Positions 1-10,430 are shown, counted from the first letter of the stretch. The stretch: DNA of 64,000 nt from Devosia sp. 67-54 (GCF_001899075.1 NZ_MKVA01000003.1:1-64000); one strand, 5' to 3'. Translations and numbers: made by a program. Notes: generated by a model not told the origin, from the sequence alone.

Positions 1-66
1 CATGCAGGCATCGCTGGACTCTCGCCCTTCCAAAGACTGAACAACCTTCTTGGAAACGACATCTAG

Positions 67-1206
67 TTACCTGTGCTGCCGACGAACTTCACCTAGCGCG
101 CCAATTACTTTACCAAAGTGCGCGGCTGGCCCACGCCGAGAGAACTCGAACTTCTCGTTGAGCCCCGTACTCGACGCGATCAGTAGCTGTTCGTATAGGC
201 AGATGGGGATTTGACGGTTATTCGCGAATCTACGGTCGGGCCCCCCGTTCTTGTTTGCGTACGCCCAGGTTGAGCCTCCTACCTCCGCGTCAGGTGGTAC
301 TCGTTCGGTCTCGATGAAAGGCGTCTGTGTCACGAGTGGCTCTACCGCGTCATATCCAACTGCGCCGAATCGGCCACCGTCTTCGACCAGAATGACATCC
401 GGCAGAAAGTAGAGCGTTTGCCGGCCTGCACATAGCCTGGGTGGTGTGACATTGGACTTAATGACCTTTGGAAGCGCGTAGCCGAGGCTCGTCCGCTGTC
501 GGGTCACTAGTCCCGTCGCCATCGCATTCCGCTTGCGAGCCGCCAAATCGCGCGGCGTGCCTTGCGAGGTGACGTGCCAAATGCCGGCACATTCCGCCAA
601 GTTGTCGAAGGCCTCGCAGAGAATGCGATATCCGTCCTCCATTTGCGGCTCGAAGTCGTAGGCAAGGATGGAAACGCGGCGCGACGCGTCCACCGAAGCG
701 CCGACAATGAAGGCTGGAACGGCTAGCACGGCCGCCCACGCCACCACTGCTTGCGAACTGGCCCAAAAGGCAACGACGACACCTCCGAGGATCAACAAGG
801 GCAAGATGATTGCCATTCGGCGGCGCCGGGCTCGTTTTTGGATGTCCGCGAGCAATGTCTCATAGGCCTCGCCGCGCATGGCAGCGACATCTGTGGAATC
901 AATTTCGTGCATCTCCGCATCCCGGGTCGCACTCGGCTCCCTGAGATCCAGCGACTGCCACGGCGCCCGTTGCGCACTGCTGGAAACAGAAGAACGAGGC
1001 GACACCGCCTGCTGGCGCCGACCGTGGTGCTGCCTACCGAGACCCTGTTGATAATAAACGCCGGACAGGCCGGCTCGTACGTAGTGTCCACGTGGACCGG
1101 TTCCGAACCTTAGGCCCTTGACCCCTGCGCTGACGCCAACCCCACTCTTTGAAAAATTGACGCGCAGAGGTCCGAAACGGACAGACTTCCTAAAATAGAA
1201 CGGCAT
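67..1206 (-). CDS. DUF4236-domain protein with two membrane helices
   Basis: The start is the ATG preceded by a GGGGGA ribosome site, giving 379 residues. Residues 1-56 match the DUF4236 pattern (MPFYFRKSVRFGPLRVNFSK followed by a Gly-rich beta region), a domain of unknown function. A polar linker follows, then a basic stretch and two hydrophobic helices at about 131-147 and 154-170. The remaining 200 residues are a soluble tail that I do not recognise. The gene is divergent from aglE and visibly less GC-rich than its neighbours, which suggests acquired DNA. No function can be assigned; a membrane-anchored cytoplasmic protein is a reasonable inference. Confidence 0.7.
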   Translation of the reverse strand: MPFYFRKSVRFGPLRVNFSKSGVGVSAGVKGLRFGTGPRGHYVRAGLSGVYYQQGLGRQHHGRRQQAVSPRSSVSSSAQRAPWQSLDLREPSATRDAEMHEIDSTDVAAMRGEAYETLLADIQKRARRRRMAIILPLLILGGVVVAFWASSQAVVAWAAVLAVPAFIVGASVDASRRVSILAYDFEPQMEDGYRILCEAFDNLAECAGIWHVTSQGTPRDLAARKRNAMATGLVTRQRTSLGYALPKVIKSNVTPPRLCAGRQTLYFLPDVILVEDGGRFGAVGYDAVEPLVTQTPFIETERVPPDAEVGGSTWAYANKNGGPDRRFANNRQIPICLYEQLLIASSTGLNEKFEFSRRGPAAHFGKVIGALGEVRRQHR

Positions 1207-1537
1207 GAAATCCCCCAAATGGAACCAACTATATTCTTTGCAAGTCTGCGGAAAAGAGCCCCCAACTAGATGGCGCACTGCGGCCTGCCAACGCGTTCTG
1301 CGACGGAAGCATTCGCAGGCATGCTGCGGCTTCGATCTGCGGGCGGTGCAATCGTTTCAGCACCTTGGCAAGGCAGGTTGTTTGTGCAAACTTGGCGTAC
1401 CGCTAACCGCCGTGCAAGGCTTGATAATCGGGCCCCAAAACGTTTTGGTTCCAAAACGTTTTGGCCGTCCGGAGCCCGAAAGCCGGAAGCAGCGGGGCGC
1501 CATCGGCGCCACAAAAACTGTGCGATGGGAGGACTAC
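1207..1537. promoter_or_regulatory. divergent control region between the DUF4236 gene and aglE
   Basis: This 331-base stretch holds no convincing gene. It carries the two tandem operator palindromes (annotated separately) and ends with the GGGAGGA ribosome site of aglE. I could not assign a confident -10/-35 pair for either direction. Confidence 0.6.
1435..1464. promoter_or_regulatory. tandem LacI-family operators upstream of aglE
   Basis: Two identical perfect 14-bp palindromes, CCAAAACGTTTTGG, lie at 1435-1448 and 1451-1464, so their centres are 16 bp apart. A central CG with A/T-rich half-sites is typical of LacI/GalR-family operators. A near-identical copy lies beside aglR and aglA. The likely binder is AglR, with derepression by alpha-glucosides; that assignment is inference. 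Confidence 0.8.
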
Positions 1538-2911
1538 ATGCACAAACTACTCCTGGCGGGTGTTTCCGCCATTGCGCTGTCGCTCGGCGTGGCGGGCTCC
1601 GCCCATGCCGTCGACCTGATGTTCCCCAAGGGCCAGGGCGACTTCAACTGGGACTCGCTGCAGAAATTTGCCGATGCCCACAAGGACCTTTCCGGCCAGA
1701 AGCTGACCATCTGGGACGCCTGGAACGAGCAGGGCGACAAGACGCAGTGGGAAGCGGTGCTCGCCTATTTCACCGACGCCACCGGCGTCGAGGTGCAGGA
1801 CGGCTCGTCCAAGAACTACGAAGAGCAGGCCCGCATCGACATCCAGGCCGGCAGCCCGGCCAACATCACCATCCTGCCGCAGCCGGGCCTGCTGGCCGAC
1901 TTCGCCAAGCAGGGCAAGCTGGTCGACCTCGGCGACGCCACGACGAAATTCGTTACCGACAATTTCGGCGCCGGCAAATCGTGGGCCGAGCTGGGCCAGT
2001 TCGTCGGCCCGGATGGCGCCAAGCACCAGTACGCCTTCCCCTACAAGCAGGAAGTGAAGTCGCTGGTCTGGTACTCGCCCGACAACTTCAAGGAGAAGGG
2101 CTACGAGGTTCCCAAGACCTGGGAAGACCTGATGGCCCTGCAGGACAAGATCAAGGCCGATGGCGGCACCCCGTGGTGCATCGGCATCGAATCGGGCGGC
2201 GCCACCGGCTGGCCGGCGACCGACTGGGTCGAGAACCTGCTGCTGCTGACGCAGCCGCCGGAGGTCTATGACGACTGGGTGGCCGGCAAGATCAAGTTCT
2301 CGGACAAGCGCATCACCGATGCGATCGACCTGTTCGGCTCGATCGTGAAGGACGACAAGAACGTGGCCGGCGGCACCAAATCGGTGGCGACCACGGCGTT
2401 CGGCGACAGCCCCAAGGGGCTCTTCACCGTGCCGCCGCAGTGCTATCTGCACAAGCAGGCCTCGTTCATCACCTCGTTCTTCCCCGAGGGCTCGAAGGCG
2501 GGCGTCGACTACGACTTCTTCTACTTCCCGCCGATGAAGTCGCATCCCGAGCTCGGCAACCCGGTGGAAGGCTCGGGCAATTTGGTGACCATCACCAAGG
2601 ATTCGCCGGCCGCCCAGGCCTTCATCCAGTTCCTCGAGACGCCGATCGCGCACGAGATCTGGATGGCGCAGCCCAACGGCTCGTTCCTCACCGCGCTCAA
2701 GACGGTGAACCCGAAGGTCTATTCGAGCGATACGCTGCGCAAGTTCGGCGACATCCTGCTCAACGCCACGACGTTCCGCTTCGACGGTTCCGACCTGATG
2801 CCGGGCCCGATCGGCGCCGGCGCCTTCTGGACGGGCATGGTCGACTACGTCAACGGCAAGAGCTCGGCCGACGTCGCCGCCGCCATCGACGCGGCCTGGG
2901 CCAAGCTCTAG
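1538..2911 (+). CDS. aglE: alpha-glucoside ABC transporter substrate-binding protein
   Basis: The 457-residue product is an extracellular solute-binding protein of the family-1 sugar type. Residues 1-24 are a Sec signal peptide ending in SAHA. The mature part contains the KYAFPYKQEVKSLVWYSP-like segment characteristic of oligosaccharide binders. It should capture alpha-glucosides (sucrose, maltose, trehalose type) in the periplasm for AglF/AglG. The start was chosen because of the signal peptide and the GGGAGGA site 4 bases upstream; the frame is open further upstream but non-coding in character. It is the first gene of aglEFG, under two tandem operators. The assignment rests on matching the rhizobial agl gene order. 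Confidence 0.9.
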   Translation: MHKLLLAGVSAIALSLGVAGSAHAVDLMFPKGQGDFNWDSLQKFADAHKDLSGQKLTIWDAWNEQGDKTQWEAVLAYFTDATGVEVQDGSSKNYEEQARIDIQAGSPANITILPQPGLLADFAKQGKLVDLGDATTKFVTDNFGAGKSWAELGQFVGPDGAKHQYAFPYKQEVKSLVWYSPDNFKEKGYEVPKTWEDLMALQDKIKADGGTPWCIGIESGGATGWPATDWVENLLLLTQPPEVYDDWVAGKIKFSDKRITDAIDLFGSIVKDDKNVAGGTKSVATTAFGDSPKGLFTVPPQCYLHKQASFITSFFPEGSKAGVDYDFFYFPPMKSHPELGNPVEGSGNLVTITKDSPAAQAFIQFLETPIAHEIWMAQPNGSFLTALKTVNPKVYSSDTLRKFGDILLNATTFRFDGSDLMPGPIGAGAFWTGMVDYVNGKSSADVAAAIDAAWAKL

Positions 2912-2928
2912 GGCCCGAAACGCAATCT

Positions 2929-2954
2929 CCGGTCCGGCGTCCGCGCCGGACCGG
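2929..2954 (+). promoter_or_regulatory. intra-operon hairpin between aglE and aglF
   Basis: Eleven perfectly paired bases (CCGGTCCGGCG with CGCCGGACCGG) flank a TCCG loop, with no following T-run. Hairpins after the binding-protein gene often stabilise the upstream mRNA or reduce downstream expression, so that the binding protein is made in excess. That role is inferred here. Confidence 0.6.
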
Positions 2955-3020
2955 TTGCAGGCATCGGCCGTCGGTGCGACAGTCCGATGGATCATCCGGC
3001 GGGCCTGGGGGAGGGGCACG

Positions 3021-4034
3021 ATGATCGAGCAAATCATTGGCGCATTGATCGCCGTCGCGGTCGCCCTGGCCGCCGCCTTCGCCTATTTCTGGGGCAGCAA
3101 CTGGCTGCTCGACCGCTTCCTCGCCACCGACAATTCGATGTCGGTCGAGACCGTGACGCGCCGCGACCTCAGGCGCTCCAGCATCCGGCCCTGGCTGTTC
3201 GTGCTGCCGGCGCTGCTGTTCCTCGCGCTCTATCTCGTCTATCCGGTGATCGAGACGCTGCGGCTGTCGCTCTACGACAAATACGGGCTCGAATTCGTCG
3301 GCTTCGCCAACTACGCCTGGGCCTTTTCCGATGGCGGCTTCTGGCAGGCGGCGTTCAACAATCTCGGCTGGCTGATCATCGTGCCGTTCCTGTCGACGGC
3401 GTTCGGGCTGGTCATCGCCACGCTGGCCGACCGGCTGTGGTGGGGCGGCATCGCCAAATCGCTGGTGTTCATGCCGATGGCGATCTCCTTCGTCGGCGCC
3501 TCGGTGATCTGGAAATTCGTCTATGCCTATAAAGGCCCCGGGCAGGACCAGATCGGCGTGCTCAACGCCCTCGTCACCTGGCTCGGCTTCGATCCGCAGC
3601 CCTGGATCACCATTCCATATCTCAATTCGTTCCTGCTGATGGTGATCCTCATCTGGATCCAGACCGGCTTCGCCATGGTGATCCTGAGCGCGGCGCTGCG
3701 CGGCGTGCCGGAGGAGACGCTGGAGGCGGCGCGCATCGACGGCGCCAACGGCATCCGCATCTTCTTCGACATCATGATCCCGCAGATCTGGGGCACCATC
3801 GTGGTGGTGTGGACCACCATCACCATCACCGTGCTCAAGGTGTTCGACATCGTCTACGCCATGACCAATGGCGAGTTCCAGACGCAGGTGCTCGCCAACT
3901 ACATGTATCGCTGGATGTTCATTTCGGGCGACTACGGACGCGGCTCGACCCTGGCGGTGATCATCATGCTGGTGGTGATTCCGATCATGGTGTGGAACAT
4001 CCGCCGCGCCAACGCCGAGCAGGGGACACGCTGA
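3021..4034 (+). CDS. aglF: alpha-glucoside ABC transporter permease
   Basis: A 337-residue inner-membrane permease of the MalF type. It has an N-terminal hydrophobic helix, then a second helix (WLFVLPALLFLALYLVYPVI) and a six-helix transport domain. The EAA loop for docking the ATPase is clear (EAARIDGANGIRIFFDIMIP, about residue 235). The ATG follows a GGGGAGGGG ribosome site. Its TGA overlaps the aglG ATG by one base, so the two permeases are translationally coupled and presumably form the AglF/AglG channel. Confidence 0.9.
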   Translation: MIEQIIGALIAVAVALAAAFAYFWGSNWLLDRFLATDNSMSVETVTRRDLRRSSIRPWLFVLPALLFLALYLVYPVIETLRLSLYDKYGLEFVGFANYAWAFSDGGFWQAAFNNLGWLIIVPFLSTAFGLVIATLADRLWWGGIAKSLVFMPMAISFVGASVIWKFVYAYKGPGQDQIGVLNALVTWLGFDPQPWITIPYLNSFLLMVILIWIQTGFAMVILSAALRGVPEETLEAARIDGANGIRIFFDIMIPQIWGTIVVVWTTITITVLKVFDIVYAMTNGEFQTQVLANYMYRWMFISGDYGRGSTLAVIIMLVVIPIMVWNIRRANAEQGTR

Positions 4035-5242
4035 TGACCACCATCGCCACCACCCCCGACGCCGTGGAGAGCAAGCCGATGGGCGTGCCGCGGATCAATC
4101 TGGGCCGCGTCGCCGCGCACCTGGCGCTGCTGTTCTTCGTCGTGCTGTGGACCTTCCCGACGGTGGGCCTGTTGATCTCGTCGGTGCGCGACAAGGACCA
4201 ATTGGCGCTGACCGGCTGGTGGACCTCGCTGGCGCATTCGACGCTGATGGCCGCGGCGCGCCCCGACACCGCCGACAAGGCGGTGCAGGAGGGCGACCAT
4301 TGGGTGATCAAGGGCAACCTTTTCGGCCGCGCCAAGGGCCAGCAGATCGAGACCTTCGGCCCCACCAACGCCGATATCGGCAAGAACGCCGCCGGCGCCA
4401 CCATCCCGATGCAGGACGGCGGCAAGCTGACGGTCGAGGCCAATGGCGACTACGTCTGGAACTTCGACCAGCAGCCGACCTATAGCGGCGCGCCGCGCAT
4501 CTACTACGTCACCGGCAGCCCGCCGCGCTTCACGCTCGAGAACTATGCGCGCGTGCTCGGCTCGACCGGCGTCGCCGAATCCTTCGTCAATTCGCTGACG
4601 GTCGCCATTCCCTCGACGGTGATCCCCATCCTGATCGCGGCCTTTGCCGCCTATGCGCTGGCCTGGATGCAGTTTCCGTTCCGCGGCCTCATCGTCGCGG
4701 TGGTGGTGGGGCTGCTGGTGGTGCCGCTGCAGATGTCGCTGATCCCGCTGCTCCGGCTCTACAACATCATCGCCGGCGGCATCAACGACATGGCCGGCCA
4801 CCAGGTGGCCGAAAGCAAGAGCTATCTCGGCGTCTGGCTGGCGCATACCGCCTTCGGCCTGCCGCTCGCCATCTACCTGCTGCGCAACTACATGGCCGGG
4901 CTGCCGCGCGAGATCATGGAATCGGCGCGCATGGACGGCGCCAGCCATTTCAAGACCTTCACCACCATGGTGCTGCCGCTGAGCTTTCCGGCGCTCGCCT
5001 CGTTCGCCATCTTCCAGTTCCTGTGGATCTGGAACGACCTTCTGGTAGCGCTGGTGTTCCTCGGCGCGCAGGACGACCGCATGGTGCTGACGGCGCGGCT
5101 GGTCAACCTGCTCGGCCAGTACGGCAACAATTGGGAACTGCTGACCGCGGCGGCCTTCATCTCCATCATCGTGCCGCTGATCGTGTTCTTTTCGCTGCAG
5201 CGCTATTTCGTCCGCGGCCTGCTGGCCGGCAGCGTGAAGTAG
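4034..5242 (+). CDS. aglG: alpha-glucoside ABC transporter permease
   Basis: A 402-residue partner permease of the MalG type. One membrane helix (about residues 29-50) is followed by a roughly 110-residue hydrophilic, presumably periplasmic segment. Five further helices come after it, with an EAA loop reading ESARMDGASHFKTFTTMVLP. The long loop makes it larger than MalG (about 296 residues) but fits the AglG subfamily. It overlaps aglF by one base. It ends the left arm of the agl locus; in rhizobia aglA would follow directly, whereas here inserted DNA and aglR intervene. Confidence 0.9.
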   Translation: MTTIATTPDAVESKPMGVPRINLGRVAAHLALLFFVVLWTFPTVGLLISSVRDKDQLALTGWWTSLAHSTLMAAARPDTADKAVQEGDHWVIKGNLFGRAKGQQIETFGPTNADIGKNAAGATIPMQDGGKLTVEANGDYVWNFDQQPTYSGAPRIYYVTGSPPRFTLENYARVLGSTGVAESFVNSLTVAIPSTVIPILIAAFAAYALAWMQFPFRGLIVAVVVGLLVVPLQMSLIPLLRLYNIIAGGINDMAGHQVAESKSYLGVWLAHTAFGLPLAIYLLRNYMAGLPREIMESARMDGASHFKTFTTMVLPLSFPALASFAIFQFLWIWNDLLVALVFLGAQDDRMVLTARLVNLLGQYGNNWELLTAAAFISIIVPLIVFFSLQRYFVRGLLAGSVK

Positions 5243-5445
5243 GGACGAGGGCAGGAGTTTCGTCTTCCCTCATCCGGCTTCGCCACCTTCTCCCGTCGAG
5301 GGAGGCGGACGTGGCAAGTTGCGAAGTCGCCCAGTGCTCTCGAGGCTGGCCACACCCCAGCGGTGGTCTCCACCTGCCGGTCATATCCACGATTGTACGT
5401 GTCCGTCGCGAGAATGGCGTATTCGGCATCGGTCAGTGTACGCAT
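5203..5445 (-). pseudogene. truncated gene remnant downstream of the 5447 gene
   Basis: A frame opens one base after the stop of the gene at 5447-6136 (TGA, C, ATG), a spacing expected for two co-translated genes. The first 25 or so residues (MRTLTDAEYAILATDTYNRG) look like a genuine N-terminus. The rest is low-quality sequence that runs through a palindromic element and into the end of aglG on the other strand. I read it as the 5-prime stump of a deleted gene. The parent family is not certain; the N-terminus recalls lipase/hydrolase-like proteins, but this is a weak impression. Confidence 0.4.
5266..5303. repeat. short palindromic intergenic element after aglG
   Basis: TCCCTC and GAGGGA arms flank a CATCCGGCTTCGCCACCTTC-like core. 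It resembles intergenic palindromes common in rhizobia and lies between convergent reading frames. It may mark the junction where the neighbouring gene was truncated. Confidence 0.4.
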
Positions 5446-5446
5446 G

Positions 5447-6136
5447 TCACATTCCCCTGGAAAAGAAGGTGGTGTCGATGCTCAACGCACCCTTCGGCTT
5501 CTCGATCGACATGAACAGTTGCTCCTTCACCCAGGGCAAGCGGTTCACGATCCCGTCGGTGATGGGATCGTCGGTTCGCGTGACTTCGACCGAGACAAGA
5601 TCGATGGCATTCGGATTGTCCGGCGCTTCGGACCTCGGAAGCACCTCATGGATCGACGTTGGATCGGCGTCATTGTCGAAGCGCACAATGAAGGGGCGGT
5701 ATGCCGGCGGCAATTTGCAGGTCCCGGTGAAGTCCCGGAGCGGGGCAAGGCGCGCGACCGGGTCATCGTTTGGCGTACTAAGTTTGCAACCATCGAGTAG
5801 TCTGTCTGCCCAGCCAACGCTCCCCTGGCGACTGGCCATCAGGAAGTACAAGGTCTGCGTAGGGGACACATCGAGAACGACGGCCTCGCCGAACCCTTTA
5901 CCTGAGACACCGCCCGTCTGTGGAAGGGTCTGTATCTCAGCATGGGCGGTAAATCCCTGCACGCCGCTTGCGTGCTTGAGCTGCCCATCGACGCGCACGG
6001 TGATGTCGAGGCGATAGTGGATGGTGATGTCTTCGGCGATGTGCAGCAGGCTGAGCAGCGAGAATGCATGCGAGGGTGCAGTGCTCAAGACGATGGCTGT
6101 GACCAGCGTCAGAAGGCCTCCCATGAGCTTACGCAT
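5447..6136 (-). CDS. secreted hypothetical protein inserted in the agl locus
   Basis: A 229-residue protein starting at an ATG with a GGAG site five bases upstream. Residues 1-24 (MRKLMGGLLTLVTAIVLSTA, ending SHA) form a Sec signal peptide. The mature part is predicted beta-rich and soluble, with two cysteines. I do not recognise the family. Lower GC than the agl genes on both sides, together with the truncated follower gene, suggests a small acquired cassette. Its function cannot be inferred from the sugar genes, because it is oppositely oriented to them and may be unrelated. Confidence 0.65.
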   Translation of the reverse strand: MRKLMGGLLTLVTAIVLSTAPSHAFSLLSLLHIAEDITIHYRLDITVRVDGQLKHASGVQGFTAHAEIQTLPQTGGVSGKGFGEAVVLDVSPTQTLYFLMASRQGSVGWADRLLDGCKLSTPNDDPVARLAPLRDFTGTCKLPPAYRPFIVRFDNDADPTSIHEVLPRSEAPDNPNAIDLVSVEVTRTDDPITDGIVNRLPWVKEQLFMSIEKPKGALSIDTTFFSRGM

Positions 6137-6358
6137 CGATGCTCCGGCTCCGCTTGCGGCAGGGGACATGGTGCAAGGGTCAAGCAGCATCAATGCTGCC
6201 GCCGTAATAGAAGGTAATGGAAACGACGAAAATTTGCCCGCACGCTGCCTTCGTTTGCGGTCGCGGTCAACAGCAACGCTAGGTCAATTTGGATGCGGGC
6301 GCTTCTGGCGCTGAGGCCGATGGGCGGATGGGGTGGGGCGGTAGAGCCTCGAATCCGC

Positions 6359-7465
6359 CTATCCGATATGGTCGCGCCGCTGCGGCGGCAGCGGTTCGTC
6401 GATGCTGCCGGGGTCGAGCCCGGGGACCACGTCGAAATAGGACGGGATCAGCGTGCCCTGCGGCGCGGCGTGCCGGTCGCACTGGCGGCTGAGCTCGTCG
6501 ATCAGGGCGAGGCCGGCGTCCTTGAGCGAGGAGCGCACGAAGGTGACGCGCGGCAGGTAGCGCGTGCGATCGATGTGGCGCAGCACGTCGTCCATGGTGG
6601 CGAGCGCGATCGGCTGGCCGTGACGCGGCGCCGCGGCGGCCCACGCTTCGTAGCCTTCGACCAGCAGCAGGATGGACGAATAGATGATGGCGGTGATCGC
6701 CGGGTCGGCGAGCGCTTCGCGCGTCAGGCGAAAGCCGGCGTCGCCCATCGGGTGCGCCGAATTGTAGACGGTGACGGTGTCCTCGGGCAGGCCGGAATCG
6801 GCCACGGCGTGCCGCACCGCGCGGTGGCGATAGAGCGCGTAGTTGAACGCCTCGTCGCCATTGATGAAGGCGATGCGGCGATGGCCGTTGGCGACCAGCA
6901 GCCGCGCCAGCCGGTAGAAATTGCCGTAATTGTCCATGTCGACCCAGCCGTAGCGGTCGCAGCGCGGCTCGCGCCCGTGCACCACGAACGGCCGGCCGGA
7001 ATCGAGCAGGAAGCCGATGCGCTGGTCGTCCTCGCGCGGCAGGTCGACGATGAAGCCGTCGACGGAATTGTCGCGCACATAGCGGTCATAGGTCGCGATC
7101 TCGCGGTCCTTGCCGTGGCTGGTGAGCACGATGTCGTAATTGACCTCGCGCGCCTGGGCGAGGACGCCGGCCATCACCTCGGCGAAATGCGGGTCGAGAT
7201 ATTTGAGTTCGTTGTCCGACTGCACCCAGGCGATGTTGTGGGTGCGCTGCAGCACCAGCCGCTGCGCGTTGCGGTTGGGCCGGTAGCCGAGCCGCTTGGC
7301 CGCGCCCTCCACCTTCTGCCGGGTCCGCTCACCGACGTCGGAATAGCCGTTGAGGGCCCGCGAGATGGTGGTGATGGACAGGTCGAGCTCCGCCGCCAGA
7401 TCCTTGATGGTCACGTTTCGCCCGGACGCCGGGGCAGGCTTGTCGGTCTTCGTGTCGGATGTCAT
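6359..7465 (-). CDS. aglR: LacI-family repressor of the agl locus
   Basis: A 368-residue LacI/GalR regulator. An N-terminal helix-turn-helix with hinge (VTIKDLAAELDLSITTISRA, about residues 17-36) is followed by a periplasmic-binding-protein-like effector domain. The start at MTSDTKTD was preferred over an upstream ATG that would add 33 unlike residues. It is divergent from aglA, and a CTAAAACGTTTTGG operator lies in the shared spacer, so it probably represses aglA-aglK and itself as well as aglEFG. The inducer is presumably an alpha-glucoside. In rhizobia aglR usually sits before aglE; here it is internal. Confidence 0.85.
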   Translation of the reverse strand: MTSDTKTDKPAPASGRNVTIKDLAAELDLSITTISRALNGYSDVGERTRQKVEGAAKRLGYRPNRNAQRLVLQRTHNIAWVQSDNELKYLDPHFAEVMAGVLAQAREVNYDIVLTSHGKDREIATYDRYVRDNSVDGFIVDLPREDDQRIGFLLDSGRPFVVHGREPRCDRYGWVDMDNYGNFYRLARLLVANGHRRIAFINGDEAFNYALYRHRAVRHAVADSGLPEDTVTVYNSAHPMGDAGFRLTREALADPAITAIIYSSILLLVEGYEAWAAAAPRHGQPIALATMDDVLRHIDRTRYLPRVTFVRSSLKDAGLALIDELSRQCDRHAAPQGTLIPSYFDVVPGLDPGSIDEPLPPQRRDHIG

Positions 7466-7564
7466 AAGCCTTTGACCGTCAACGCAAAAATCCAACGCCG
7501 ACAGGGGCTCGCGCCACGTCCCCGGCGTTGACGAAACCTCTCTCCCGCGGCTAAGAATAGCCAA

Positions 7565-7578
7565 CTAAAACGTTTTGG
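7565..7578. promoter_or_regulatory. third AglR-type operator, aglR-aglA spacer
   Basis: CTAAAACGTTTTGG differs by one base from the two perfect palindromes upstream of aglE. It lies 40 bases before the favoured aglA start and about 100 bases from aglR, well placed to block transcription in both directions. Confidence 0.75.
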
Positions 7579-7617
7579 CAAATGCCTCGCCGGAACGTCA
7601 TGAGGGAGGTTTCGGGT

Positions 7618-9291
<1,674 letters not shown>

Positions 9292-9321
9292 CGCGCGGCA
9301 CGGGCAGCAGGGGAGGGAACC

Positions 9322-10329
9322 ATGTCGGACCTGAAGATCAGCAATCTCTACAAGAAGTACGGCAGCGTGGAGATTCTCAAGGACGTGAACCTCGACATCA
9401 AATCGGGCGAGTTCATCGTCTTCGTCGGTCCCTCCGGCTGCGGCAAGTCCACGCTGCTGCGCTGCATCTCGGGGCTCGAGAGCATCACCTCGGGTACGCT
9501 CGAGATCGACGGCCGCCGGGTCAACGAGGTGGCGCCGTCCAAGCGCGGCATCGCCATGGTGTTCCAGTCCTATGCGCTCTACCCGCACATGACGGTGTAC
9601 GCCAACATGGCGTATGCGCTGAAGCTGCAGAACCTCAGTAGGGCCGAGATCGACCAGAAGGTGCGCGCCGCCGCCGAAAAGCTGCAGCTCACGCAATATC
9701 TCGAGCGCCTGCCCAAGGCGCTGTCCGGCGGCCAGCGCCAGCGCGTCGCCATCGGCCGCGCCATCGTGCGCGATCCGCGCGTGTTCCTGTTCGATGAGCC
9801 GCTGAGCAACCTCGATGCGGCGCTGCGCGTGCAGATGCGCATGGAAATCGGCCAGCTCAAGGAGCAATTGCCCAACACCACCATGATCTATGTGACGCAC
9901 GACCAGGTGGAGGCCATGACCATGGCCGACCGCATCGTGGTGCTGAAGGACGGCGTGGTGCAGCAGGTGGGCACGCCGATGGAGCTCTACGAGAACCCGC
10001 AATCGCTGTTCGTCGCCGGCTTCATCGGCTCGCCGAAGATGAATTTCCTCACCGGCAAGTTCGCCGATCCGTTCAAGGCAGCGACGGTGGGCGTGCGCTC
10101 CGAGCACATCGACATCGTGCCCAGGGACGGCACCTGGAGCGGCAAGGTGATCTATTCCGAGAACCTCGGCTCCGACAGCTACATCTATGTCGACATCGGC
10201 TCGACCGATCCGGTGGTGGTGCGCCAGCCCGGCAAAGCCAGCTACCAGGCCGGCGACACGCTGAGCTTTTCACCGCGCGACAGCCTGTTCCACCGCTTCG
10301 ACGCGGAAGGCCATCCGCTGCTGCATTGA
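9322..10329 (+). CDS. aglK: alpha-glucoside ABC transporter ATP-binding protein
   Basis: A 335-residue MalK/UgpC-type ATPase that powers AglEFG. Walker A is GPSGCGKS, the Q-loop reads VFQSYALYPH, the signature is LSGGQRQR, Walker B is VFLFDEP and the H-loop is VTHDQ. The C-terminal part is a short regulatory OB-type domain (VGVRSEHIDIV). All catalytic motifs are intact, in contrast to the ABC ATPase encoded just downstream on the other strand. The ribosome site is GGGGAGGG. Confidence 0.92.
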   Translation: MSDLKISNLYKKYGSVEILKDVNLDIKSGEFIVFVGPSGCGKSTLLRCISGLESITSGTLEIDGRRVNEVAPSKRGIAMVFQSYALYPHMTVYANMAYALKLQNLSRAEIDQKVRAAAEKLQLTQYLERLPKALSGGQRQRVAIGRAIVRDPRVFLFDEPLSNLDAALRVQMRMEIGQLKEQLPNTTMIYVTHDQVEAMTMADRIVVLKDGVVQQVGTPMELYENPQSLFVAGFIGSPKMNFLTGKFADPFKAATVGVRSEHIDIVPRDGTWSGKVIYSENLGSDSYIYVDIGSTDPVVVRQPGKASYQAGDTLSFSPRDSLFHRFDAEGHPLLH

Positions 10330-10336
10330 CGGAAGA

Positions 10337-10428
10337 GTGAATGGTGAATGGTAAGTAGTGAATGGTGTTGCGCGGCGTAAGCCGGGTCGCGACCATTCAC
10401 CATTCACCATTCACCATTCACCATTCAC
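10337..10428. repeat. inverted array of 7-bp GTGAATG/CATTCAC repeats
   Basis: Three GTGAATG units plus one variant (10337-10364) face five uninterrupted CATTCAC units (10394-10428) across a 29-base spacer. Transcripts from either strand would fold into a long stem. The element fills the junction between convergent aglK and the ABC ATPase gene, so it may serve as a bidirectional terminator or mRNA-end stabiliser. Confidence 0.85.
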
Positions 10429-10430
10429 CA

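Noticed and set aside
10394..10428. Tandem CATTCAC repeats as a CRISPR-like array.
   Set aside because: The units are only 7 bp with no spacers, and no cas genes are present.
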